Shown in pieces: positions 55,427-64,000 of a stretch of DNA of 64,000 nt. The translations under genes and the position numbers were made by a program. The stretch comes from Medakamo hakoo (taxonomy: Eukaryota > Chlorophyta > Trebouxiophyceae > Coccomyxaceae): assembly GCA_026636295.1 (NCBI GenBank), contig CP089462.1, positions 806,001-870,000 of the forward strand, given 5' to 3'. Position 1 is the first letter of the stretch; every line of letters begins with the position of its first letter. Under the pieces are notes generated by a model. It was not told where the DNA came from, did not search any database, and was given only the letters and a program-made list of their open reading frames with translations.

Positions 55427-56449
55427 ATGCGCCCGCCCACAGTCCTGAGGCCTCCGCTCCCCGCCACGCGCATGCCGTGTAGGTGCATTGTGTCCTTGCC
55501 TAGGGCAGCGCCGGGCGATGAAACCCCCTCCACATCGGGGCGCGGCGACGCTTCTGCCGCACAACCGCCGTGGGCCGCGCAGTCGCCCGACCCGGCACCA
55601 CCCTCTTTCACCTACGTTTCCTCCGACGGCCGGCGCAAGGCGGTCATTGAAGACTCGCCCGAGTTGAGAGAGGTTGTGCGGGCCAGTGGCAGTGTTGCTG
55701 GTGGAGCCTCATCGTCGAGTGCGTTTTTTTTGGTGGGGCGGGAGAGAGGTCTCCTCTCCATCCATCCACCCTCAGCCACGACCAAACTCTCACGTCTCTC
55801 TCTCTCTATCTCTATCTCTCTCTCTCTCTCTCCGCACAACCACCCAACAGCCGCCTCCGCGCCCTGGCAGCTCGGGTTTCAGGTCTCGGAACGCACGGAT
55901 TTCTTGTGGAACGATGGCTTGAAAGCCCGGCTGATCGTGCGAGCGGCCGCGGCGGAGGCCGGGCTGGATGAAGACGCAATGGCCGACCGGTTGCGCCGCC
56001 TGGCTGTGCTGCTGCCCGACCTGGGCCCGCGCATCCCTTCTTTGAAGCCGGCCTTACTCGCGGCGTTGGCGTCCGACTTAGACCGTGTCGCCGAAACGCT
56101 GGTCGGGCTCCGCGCAGCGCTGCCTGGAGCGGACGTGGCAGCGATGGTGGTCGCCGAACCGCGCCTAGCTCTCGAAGCCAAGCCGGCCGCCGTCGCACGT
56201 GCCGCAGATGAGTTGGCGGCCTTACTGCCTCCAGGCACGGATGTCGCAGGCCTGATCACGTCGTTTCCCGCGTACCTCGACGTCGAGGGCGTGAAAGCCG
56301 CGCTCGCCGAAGCTGCGCGCGTCGCGCCGGGCTTCGACCTCGCCGCTCGCATCGCTGCGGGGGAAGCCGCCGCGTTGTTCCGCTTTCAAGCTCGTGGCCT
56401 GCTGATTCCCTATGATCAATTCTCGTCGGACGCGTCGCAGAGGTGGTGA
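55427..56449 (+). CDS. mTERF-like helical-repeat protein, probably organellar
   Basis: Exons 55427-55718 and 55851-56449, 296 aa. The N-terminus (MRPPTVLRPPLPATRMPCRC) is rich in Arg/Pro/Ser/Ala with few acidic residues, as in plastid or mitochondrial transit peptides. After a linker, residues about 125-290 form repeated helical units of about 35 residues with the pattern LP-x-A-DV-x-x-M/L-V-x-x-P-x-L (LPGADVAAMVVAEPRLAL, LPPGTDVAGLITSFPAYLDV). This resembles mTERF repeats, which bind nucleic acid in organelles and influence transcription, splicing or ribosome assembly. Only about four repeats are visible, fewer than in classical mTERFs, and sequence identity cannot be judged by eye; another alpha-solenoid organellar protein is the alternative. 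The intron donor is GTGCGT followed by T8. Head-to-head with RPA2. Confidence 0.55.
   Translation: MRPPTVLRPPLPATRMPCRCIVSLPRAAPGDETPSTSGRGDASAAQPPWAAQSPDPAPPSFTYVSSDGRRKAVIEDSPELREVVRASGSVAGGASSSSAFFLVGRERGLLSIHPPSATTKLSRLSLSISISLSLSPHNHPTAASAPWQLGFQVSERTDFLWNDGLKARLIVRAAAAEAGLDEDAMADRLRRLAVLLPDLGPRIPSLKPALLAALASDLDRVAETLVGLRAALPGADVAAMVVAEPRLALEAKPAAVARAADELAALLPPGTDVAGLITSFPAYLDVEGVKAALAEAARVAPGFDLAARIAAGEAAALFRFQARGLLIPYDQFSSDASQRW
55794..55833 (+). repeat. (CT)n pyrimidine repeat in mTERF-like intron
   Basis: About 40 nt of CT units broken by two TAT interruptions; it forms the polypyrimidine tract of the acceptor at 55850. Confidence 0.8.
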
Positions 56450-56641
56450 CGCGAGGTGGGCGCTGGGGGTTGTGTTGTAAGACGGAAAAAGGAGAGGGCT
56501 GGGTCCGAGTCGAGGTTTTTTTTTCGCCCCATCAATCAACAAACGTGCCATTGTTCACCGGCCCCTCCGCTCCCCTCCCATCGTCCCGCCCCCTTCACGC
56601 CGGACCCGATCCTGGAGTGGGGGCGGCAGACGTCCAGAACC

Positions 56642-58900
56642 ATGCGCACGTGTGTCCAGCCCGCCGCGGGCCGTGGCGTGGCAGGCGTCGGAGCATCGAC
56701 GACAGCGGTCGCGCGGCGCGGCGCGCGCCGCGGCTCCAACCTCCGCCGCCCTTCGGCCGCCGCGGCCTCACGCCCGGCCGCCGTGGGCGGCGGCTGCGCC
56801 CGCCCTGCGGCCTTCCCCCCGCGTCCAGCGGGCACCCGGCCACGCCCATCATCTGTCCCGCCCCTGGCAGCCACGCCACGCCCGGCCGAAGACCGCACTC
56901 TCACCACTTTTAAAATCTCGCCGCCGGACGAGTCGGACGAAGTGCTGGACTGCCCGACGATCCGGTCTTCCCTGACGCCGCGGCCATCACCATTCGTGAT
57001 GCACTCAAACTGGGGCGGGGGGTTTGCCGACGACAACGACCGCGTGGCGTTGAGTTCAATGAAGTTTGCGTCGTCCGAGTCGGCGGGCGCAACCTGTCAG
57101 GGCGCCGACCTGCCCGGCAGCGGGCGCGGGGGCGCGCCCTCTTCTTCCTCCATTTCCTCCCCTGCTGCGTCGCGCATGCTGGACGACGGCACGGAGGACG
57201 TGTGCATCCCGCTGCCGGCGTGGGCTGTGCGTGCCGGCGCCCGGGAGACGATTTATTTCGACCCGGCCTCGGTCACGGCCGCGATTGTGACGTGCGGCGG
57301 CCTGTGCCCAGGCCTCAACGACATCGTCCAGAACATTGTTTTGAAATTGGAGAGCTACGGCGTCAAACCGGGCCGCATTTTGGGCGTGCGCAACGGCCTG
57401 CGCGGCTTCTACGACGCCAAGAAAAAACCGATCCCCCTGTCGAGGGCGGAGGTCGCCCAAATCCAGCTGCAAGGCGGGACCGTCCTCGGCACGTCCCGCG
57501 GCGGTGCCGACATCGAAAAGATCGTGCGCCGGCTGGCCGTGGACGCCATCGACATGTGCTTCGTGGTTGGCGGCAACGGCGGCAACGCGGCGGCGGCCGC
57601 CATCGCGGCGGAATGCCAGGCAAAAAACGTGACGTGCGCCGTCATTGGGGTGCCCAAGTCCATCGGTGAGGAGAGGGCTGGGCGTGTCCACGTGGGCGGG
57701 CGCCGCCTCGACGCTCGTGTCTGCCTCACGCGCGCTGCCCCCCCCCCCCCCCCCCCCATCCCACAACAGACAACGACATCCTGCTGATCGACCGGTGCTT
57801 CGGTTTCGAGACGGCCGTTGAAGAAGCCCAGCGAGCGTTGCTGGCGGCCAAGGTTGAAGCCGCGTCTGCCTACCGTGGCGTCGGCCTGGTCAAGCTCATG
57901 GGCCGGAGCTGCGGCTACCTGGCCATGCAGGCCGCCATGGCGTCGGGCGTCGTGGACGTCTGCCTGATCCCGGAAGTGCCCTTTGCCGTGGAGGGCCGCC
58001 GCGGCCTGGCCGCGTACGTCGGGTCTGTCCTGGACCGCCAAGGCCACGCCGTCGTCTGCGTCGCCGAGGGCGCCGGCCAAGACTTGCTCGCGGCCGCGGG
58101 CCAGGGCGGGTCGGGCACCGACAAGAGCGGCAACCCCCAGCTCGGCGACGTCGGCGGCTGGCTCCGGGGCGAGCTGAAGCGCCTGGTCCCGGGCGAAAAA
58201 GTGGACGTCAAGTACATCGACCCGTCGTACATGATCCGCAGGTCCGCGCGCGTGTTTTTTTGGCGGGGGGCGCCGCCGCCTGCGTTCCATAGCAAAGGCC
58301 GTGCTGCGCACGTGGAGACGAAGCACGGGCGTCCACGTGGAGCCCAGAGCGTTCTGGCGGTCTGGGCGGAGCTGTCCCAGGCGCACACGCGCGACCACCA
58401 CCACCATCCCTCATCATTTTCCCCCCACGCATCACCAGCGTTCCCACCATCGCTTCCGACCGGATCTACTGCCGGACCTTGGCCCATAATGCAGTCCACG
58501 CCGGCTTCGGGGGTGCGTGTTGGGGTTGAATCTCAGGACGGAAGAACAAGAAAAACGCAGGGCCAAACAACGGGTCGGGGGCCGGGGGTGCAGGTTGGCG
58601 GGCGGACGGCCCCCGCCCGCCTGCGCGCCTTTCTCTCTCTGCTCGCCGCCCGCCTGAGCTCGACTTCCTCTCCATGTTCCTCCTCTTCCTCCTCGCACGG
58701 CGCCTCACGGCCTGCCCCCCACACACCAACAACATCCACACACAGGTTACACCGGCGTCACGGTCGGCCTCGTCTCCGGCCACCACGTCCTGCTTCCCAT
58801 CCCCGTCGTCGTCCAGGCGCCGCGCCGGGTCGACCCGCGCGGCAAACAATGGAACAGGTTGCGTGCTGCGATTGGCCAGCCCAACTTCGAGGAGGACTAA
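56642..58900 (+). CDS. PFK: Plant-type ATP-dependent 6-phosphofructokinase, probable plastid form
   Basis: Exons 56642-57665, 57770-58241, 58439-58512 and 58746-58900, 574 aa. It phosphorylates fructose 6-phosphate to the 1,6-bisphosphate, the committed glycolytic step. The first 100 residues are basic, Ser/Ala/Arg/Pro-rich and lack acidic residues, as in a plastid transit peptide. The core has IVTCGGLCPGLNDIV, LGVRNGLRGFYD, GTVLGTSRGG, the catalytic VPKSIDNDI (split by intron 1 at SI|DND), LMGRSCGYLAMQAAMAS, the F6P-binding IPEVPF and VAEGAGQ. Exon 3/4 give ASDRIYCRTLAHNAVHAGFGGYTGVTVG, as in plant PFKs. The nucleotide-site motif reads GGNGGN (about residue 305) where ATP-PFKs usually have GGDGT: the Mg-coordinating Asp is Asn. 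Intron 1 carries a C20 run. Donors GTGAGG, GTCCGC and GTGCGT. Confidence 0.92.
57738..57757 (+). repeat. Poly(C) run of 20 nt in PFK intron 1
   Basis: 20 uninterrupted C residues, about 12 nt before the acceptor of PFK intron 1, acting as its pyrimidine tract. Confidence 0.9.
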
Positions 58901-59022
58901 AAGAGGGGGATGGAGTGAAGGGTGCATCGAGAAGGTTGAAAAAAAAAAAAATCGGAGCGTCGGCCTTGACACTCTCATTTTCTCCCACACGGTGGCCACA
59001 TTCCCACCTACCTGCCGCCACA

Positions 59023-59390
59023 ATGGCCTCCCTCCAGGACCGCCTCAACCTGACGGCTCAAAATGAACACCTCCAGGTGAGAGACGCGTGCGTGTGGCGC
59101 CGTGTTTCGCGGGGGGCCGATGGCTCGAAAACTGTGGCGCTCATCCCTCTCCCATGAAAAACGCTCCCCAGGCCAAGCACGTCGGCACGGGCCACGCGGA
59201 CACCACCCGCTTCGAGTGGGCGGTCAACATGCACCGCGACACGGCCGCCTCCCTGATCGGGCACCACTACCTGACGTCTTACCTGGCCGTCGCCGAAAAC
59301 GAAGCGCCCGCTCGGGTGGCTTTCGAGCTCAAGCAGCGCATGCTCCTGCCGTGCGGCTTGCCGCCGGCGAGCGTGGCGGAAGAGGATTGA
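59023..59390 (+). CDS. SF3B5: Splicing factor 3B subunit 5 (SF3b10)
   Basis: Exons 59023-59076 and 59172-59390, 90 aa, close to the 86 aa of the human protein. SF3B5 is a small core subunit of the SF3b part of U2 snRNP, wedged against SF3B1, needed for branch-site recognition in the nucleus. The joined sequence has all family blocks: LNLTAQNEHLQAKHVGTGHA, DTTRFEWAVNMHRDT, YLAVAENE, ARVAFELKQRML and PCGLPP. The intron falls at LQ|AK after 18 codons (donor GTGAGA). It follows PFK by only 122 bp and converges on the J-protein gene. Confidence 0.97.
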
Positions 59391-59745
59391 GAGACTGTGG
59401 TGGGTGGTGGGTGTGTTTGGAGGCGTGGGGCCGTGCGTGGGGCGACGGCATTCGCGCAGAGCCGCCGCACGCTCCGCGACCATCCCCGCGACCAACCCTC
59501 TCCTTCCCGCCTCTCTTTCTTCCGTGCCCGCACGCCGCAGCGGCCACATTCGCCTGGGAGGTGAGCCGCCCTGGATGCGTGGATCCTCTCCCACGGGCCT
59601 GGTCAGCGAAACGGAGCATTGCGGCCCCTCCCTGACCGCCGCGTCCCTCCCCCGTCTTTCGCGCGTGCCTTTCCCACCCCGTCCCTCTCATGAATAGTTT
59701 TTTTAGTCCGCCGTTTTTTTGTAGCCTAGACTTGCCTTCACGTTT
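59391..59745. other. Convergent 3' spacer, SF3B5 / J-protein
   Basis: 355 bp between two stop codons on opposite strands, ending in T7 runs near 59700 and 59714. No gene supported. Confidence 0.6.
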
Positions 59746-61523
59746 TCAAAATTCCCACGCATCATCCTCGTCCTCACTGGCCGCGCACGCCCCGCACTCT
59801 TCCTCGGCCGGCGGCGTCGAGACCCCACGACCACCCTCCCCACTCAACACCTCCCACACACCAACCCCTTCGTCCGGCAGCTCACCCGCGCACCGCACGG
59901 CCCGGCCGCCACTGCCATCTATGGGATGCCCACGCAGCGTGCCCACGCCACCTGCAGCCACCACCCCACCCGCCAGCGCGGCTTCCAACCCAAACGCGTC
60001 GTCGTCGCACGCGAAAAAGTGCGCGCCCCGCGGCGCGGCGGGCGAGTCCGCCCACCCCGGCCGGAGTGCTGTGCGGTTGTCCTGGCGCACGCCCTTTTTC
60101 CAGGCCAGCTCGTCCGGCGTGGGCGGCGGGCGGGTCAAGACGATGGTCAGCGTACGCGGCGGGCGGGTGGGAGTGGGGGTTGAAGGGACGGCCGCCTCCA
60201 AGCTCCAGGCCGTCTCTTCGGCCACGGCCGCCCGCCCGCCGCCAGCCCAGAACCGACGGGCGATGGCCGCGGCGGCGCCACCCGCGGCCATGATGGTCAG
60301 GGCGTCCGCGTCGCACTGCACCTCCACGTCTTCGACCCGCACCCACCAGGGCAAAGGCAGCTCCACGCTGACGGTGGGCGGCGCGCCGCCCTTGTCATCT
60401 GCCGGCTGGCTCACCCGGTAGGGCTGGACCACACACCGCACGCCGTCCGAGTCGCCGACAAACAGGGACTTCCAGGGCTTGCCCGGCTGGGACTTGGCCA
60501 GCACGATGACAGCCGTGCGACCGTCGGCCGTGACGGCGATGGAGGGTGGCGTGGTTTGACAGACGGCGCCGGCCAGGCGGCGGTCGACGACGGCCGGGCC
60601 GCCCGCCCGCCGCACCGAAAGCCGGCCGCCGCGCCCGTCCAGCTCCACCTCGACGCCGCCCCGCCCGGCCGGGACGTGGACCGCCACGACCACGGCGGCT
60701 GGCGTCTGATCCCACAGGTAGTACCGGGCCAACGAGGGTACGTGGGAAGCGCTGGCAGACGGTCCAGCGTCCTCCAGCGCGGCCGCAAACGCCGCGGCGC
60801 CCGCCCGGGCAGACGGCGACACCCACCCGGGCGCGCTCGCCTCCTCCGCCGCCGCGTCTTCCACGCGTTTGGCTTCTAGCTCCCGCCGAGCTAGACGGGC
60901 CGACAGAGCGTGTGGCGTGTTGATCAGGGGCCAGTGCATGGCGGTCGAGCCCTGCGTCGAGGGGGGGAGGGACGGTGAGATGGAAGGGATGGAGAAAACA
61001 CACACACACACACACACACGCCCTCACCCGTGCCCTCAACCCTCACCTTCCAATGCGGCGTCCGCGTGCAGAACGCGCACAAGTCCATGCCGCAGACCCA
61101 ACACACACACGTGGCAGGTCGGCGGCAGACTTCGCACGTGACGACGAGCTGGCAAGCGGGGCGGACGGCCGGCCCCAGGGAGGAGAGCAGGTCGTGCTCG
61201 CCGCCGCGGGGCGCGCGCGCGGCGGCGCGCGCGGCGTCGGCCCGGGCCACGGCCGCGGGTGGGGCGGCGACTCCACCTGGTGCGGCCGCCGCACATGCAT
61301 CGTACGTCGCTCGGTGTCTGGCGTCCGCCAGGAGCTCGTACGCGGCCCGGACGGCCGCGAAAGCCGCGGCGGTTTCGGCTGTGCTGCGGTCAGGGTGTGT
61401 GCGCTTGGCCGCCGCGCGGAAGGCGGCCTTGATGGTGGGCAGGCTGGCGGTGCGCGGGATGCCCAGGGTGGCGTATGGGCAGCAGGCGGATGGGGCGGGT
61501 GGCGGCGGGTTGGAGGACGGCAT
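59746..61523 (-). CDS. J-domain co-chaperone with zinc-binding and CS (p23-like) domains
   Basis: Exons 61523-61047 and 60951-59746, 560 aa. A J domain lies at about residues 15-75 (PYATLGIPRTASLPTIKAAF; His43-Pro-Asp45 intact; VRAAYELLADARHRATYD), so it can stimulate an HSP70. Next is a compact Cys cluster at about 130-157 (CEVCRRPATCVCWVCGMDLC...C), B-box-like and probably zinc-binding; the intron falls right after it (HWK|GSTAMHWPL). Exon 2 starts with HWPLINTPHALSARLARREL, a helix, then a CS/p23-type beta-sandwich (YYLWDQTPAAVVVAVHVPAG ... LFVGDSDG). A second CS-like segment follows (VSVELPLPWWVRVEDVEVQC). CS domains contact HSP90 or act as holdases, so the protein could bridge HSP70 and HSP90; this is inference. 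The tail is acidic (ASEDEDDAWEF). No named family was recognised. Confidence 0.75.
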
Positions 61524-61700
61524 GGTGCGTCGGAACAGGCGAGCCCCCGCGCCGGTAACTGAAGATGGATGGAATGGAGGGGTTGGGACCATAGACCAAC
61601 ATCCCAGACGCGAGAGCGGCGCGCTCGTCCATCCCCGCCACGAAAAACGCACGCCACCGCACCTCTCTTTCCTCTTCTTTCCACTCCGTCAAGGACACAC
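61524..61700. promoter_or_regulatory. Divergent promoter, J-protein / coiled-coil protein
   Basis: 177 bp between start codons on opposite strands; no recognised element. Confidence 0.45.
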
Positions 61701-64000
61701 ATGGACCCTAAAATGTCCGCAGCTGAGGCCGGGCGGCGCAAGGTGAGTGCTTCCGTGCCAACGCGGGCGTTTTTTGTTCGCGCGCTCGAACGAAATTGCG
61801 CGCCCCATAGAAAACAAACATGCTCCGCCCCGCCGCGCCCAGGCCATCAGAGACGAATGCCTCACCCGTCCTGACGCATCCCAACGCATACACACGCACA
61901 CACACGCACACGTGCAGTTGGAAGAATTCAAGCGAAAGAAAGCCGCTGCCTTAGCCGCTCGTTCCGCGGGGCCGACGCCCGACCACACCCCTGTCAAGGG
62001 CCCGCCTCCCTCGCTGGAAGGCGGCCTGGCGGCGGCGGCGGCCGTCCCGCTCGTCGCGACGCCCGGGTCGGGAGCGGGATTGCGCACGGGCCTGGCCGCT
62101 ACAGCGACGCCCGGGTCGGCCTCCCGCCTGCGCCCGCCCAGCGGGCTGGGCACGCCCAGCTCTGGCGGGCGGCGCCCGTCGACTGGCGGGTCGGGCGGTG
62201 GGGGCGGCGGCTTCCGCGGGCCCAGCGCGACGGCCCGGGCTTTGCCGCTCGGCTCCCGCCCGGCCAGCGGCGAGCCGGCTGGCGGTGGGCTGGGTTCGCC
62301 CGTGCCCAACGGCGCGGCAACCGCAGCTTTGGCTGAAGCGAGAAAAGAAGCCGCCGCCGCCGCGGCCCGCGCCGACGCCCTGGCAGCCGAGGTAGCCGCC
62401 CTGACGTCCCGCCTCGCCAGTCAAGAAGCTGAGGCTGCGGCCAAGATCGCGGCGGCTGAGCAGGCGGCGGCGCAAGCGTCCGAAACCGCGAGCCGGAACC
62501 AGGCGGCCGAGGTTGACGCGCTCGCGTCCCTGGAAGAAAAAATCGCGGCCGCGGAAGCGGAGCGGGATGAGGCTCTGTCAGCCGCGGAGCAGGCGCGCGC
62601 TGATTTAGCTCGGTCTGTCGAGCAGGCGGCCACGGCCGTTGAAGCGGCCCGGGCCGAAGGCGAAGCCGCAGCGGCGGCCGACGCGGCGGCCGCGGTGGAA
62701 GCCGCGCGCGCGGAGGCTGCCGCCGCCACAATCGCCGCCATTGACGCCGCGCGCGCCGAGGGTGCCGCCTCTGCGTCCGCCGACATTGAGGCCGCGCGCG
62801 CCGAGGGCGAAGCCGCCGGCCGCACGGCCGCCGAAGCCGACTTGGCGGAAGCAGTGGCTGCGGCAGAAGCAGCGCGCGCGGAAGCCGACGCCGCCTCCGC
62901 CCGTGTGGCTGCCCTCGAAACACAGCTGGCCGAGTCCAATGCCTGGTCTGAGGAGAAGTCGGCGGCCCAGACGGCGGACGTGCGGGCGGCGGAAGCCCGG
63001 GCGGAAGCGGCGGAAGCGGCGCTGGAGGAGGTGCGGGCTGAGCTGGCTGCTGCAGGTGAACGCCCGGCGGCTGAATTGACGGAGGTCCGGGCCAAATTGG
63101 AGGCTGCCGAAGCCGCCAAAGCCGCCGCGGACGAACGCGTCGCGTCTTTGGAAGCCGCGTCCGGGCGGGTGGCCGAGCTGGAGGGTGTCGCGGGGCGAGT
63201 GGCCGAGCTGGAGACCGCGCTGCAAGCCGCGCAAGCCGAGGCGGTGACCGCTGTGCAAGCCGCCCGGGCCGAAGCTCTGCTGGAACTGGAGTCGGCCCAG
63301 GGCGAGCTGGCGGCCGCGCAGGCCGCGCTTGCCGCGGCGACCGGCGGCAAGGAGGAAGAGGGCGCGGCGCTGCGGGCGGCCGCCGACGCTGCCGCTGCGC
63401 GCGCGGCTGACGCGGAAGCGGCTCTCAACGCCGCAACCTCTGAGCTGGCCGCCGCCCGCCAAGCCGCGGCGGACGCGGACGCCCGGGCGGCGGCCGCGGC
63501 CCGCGACCTGGAGGAGGTGGTGCCCCAGCTGGAGGGCCTGCTGGCCGACAAAGCCCGCCTGGAAGGCGAGCTGGCGGCCGCCACAGCCGCGGCCGCCCCT
63601 CCGCCGCCTGACCAGGACCCGGCCGCCCTGGCCGCCAGCCTGGCGCAGTGGCAGGACGCGTACAACGCACAGGCGGCTCAACTGGAGGCCGCGACGGCGG
63701 CAGCGGCGGCGGCGGACGCGCGTGCGGCCGCGGCCGAAGCCGACGCGGCGCGCGCGCAGGACGCGGCCCGGGACGCCGCGCTCGGCGGCGGTGGGGGCAA
63801 CGCCAGCACCGCCGATGCCGCCGCCGTCGCTCGCCTGCAAGAACGCCTGGCAACGCTGGAAGCCGAAGCCACGTCCCTGCGGGCGCGGGCGGCAGAGGCT
63901 GAAGCTGCCGCCGCGGCCGCGACGGCCGCCCGGGCGGCCGGCAGCACGTCCGGCGCCGTCGGCCTGGCCGCGGCGCTGGGTTCCGGTCCAGCAGTCGCTG
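61701..64000 (+). CDS. Long coiled-coil protein, 3' end beyond the window
   Basis: Exons 61701-61742 and 61918 to at least 64000, at least 708 aa, no stop before the edge. The N-terminus MDPKMSAAEAGRRKLEEFKRKKAAALAA resembles the start motif of plant BLISTER and some golgins (G-R-R/K-L-E-E-F-R-K-K-K). Then come about 110 residues of Gly/Pro/Ser/Thr linker, and from about residue 155 an almost unbroken heptad-rich coiled coil of Ala, Glu, Arg, Asp and Leu (for example AEARKEAAAAAARADALAAEV), with many EAARAEG and AELE units. Function cannot be read: a Golgi tether, a Polycomb-linked BLISTER relative or a cytoskeletal rod are all possible. Ala content is inflated by the GC bias. The donor is GTGAGT. 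Confidence 0.65.

Overview
This window is nuclear DNA from a eukaryote, most likely a green alga (Chlorophyta). It carries a nuclear photosystem I subunit gene (PsaF) with a bipartite plastid/lumen targeting peptide, a plant-type phosphofructokinase with a long N-terminal extension, a cytosolic HSP101, a plant-type SHAQKYF MYB factor and a MIP2/NBAS-like tether. The genes are split by short GT-AG introns. Base composition is extremely GC-rich (by eye above 70%), and codons end almost only in G or C. Short runs of A or T (6-16 nt) occur almost only in introns and intergenic DNA. The species cannot be fixed from the sequence alone. I see no transposon, virus-like element, rRNA, tRNA or CRISPR array.

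I support 25 protein genes, two of them cut by the window edges. In order: casein kinase 1 (3' end, +), ORC5 (-), an ABCC transporter (+), CSN2 (+), PsaF (+), CTF18 (-), an eIF4B-like protein (+), a UDP-sugar transporter (+), an unrecognised multi-pass membrane protein (+), a two-domain GT34 glycosyltransferase (+), a SET-domain protein (-), HSP101 (+), SHPRH (-), NBAS/MIP2 (-), deoxyhypusine synthase (+), a SHAQKYF MYB (-), a TFIIB/Brf-family factor (+), SNF7/VPS32 (-), BUD23 (+), RPA2 (-), an mTERF-like protein (+), ATP-phosphofructokinase (+), SF3B5 (+), a J-domain/CS-domain co-chaperone (-) and a long coiled-coil protein (+, open at the right edge). Exon joins were chosen by GT/AG signals, by phase, and by restoring family-conserved sequence across each join.

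The layout is compact. Eight gene pairs are head-to-head, most with 110-400 bp between start codons (RPA2/mTERF-like only 109 bp), so bidirectional promoters are probably common. Introns sit mostly near the 5' ends: first coding exons of 22-120 nt are followed by exons of several kilobases (NBAS 7.2 kb, SHPRH 5.5 kb, CTF18 3.1 kb, and ABCC with no intron). About a quarter of the 40 inferred introns have a GTGCGT-type donor.

Four genes serve DNA replication or replication-linked repair (ORC5, CTF18, RPA2, SHPRH). At 17.4-24 kb three consecutive same-strand genes look like a small Golgi glycosylation neighbourhood: a nucleotide-sugar transporter, an unknown multi-pass membrane protein, and a type II glycosyltransferase with the order TM-PAN-GT34-PAN-GT34. 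Its first GT34 copy has lost the first Asp of the DxD metal site. That protein, the J-zinc-CS-CS co-chaperone, the TFIIB-family factor with a 40-residue zinc-ribbon loop, and a structured 3' flank after the deoxyhypusine synthase gene are the most unusual things here.
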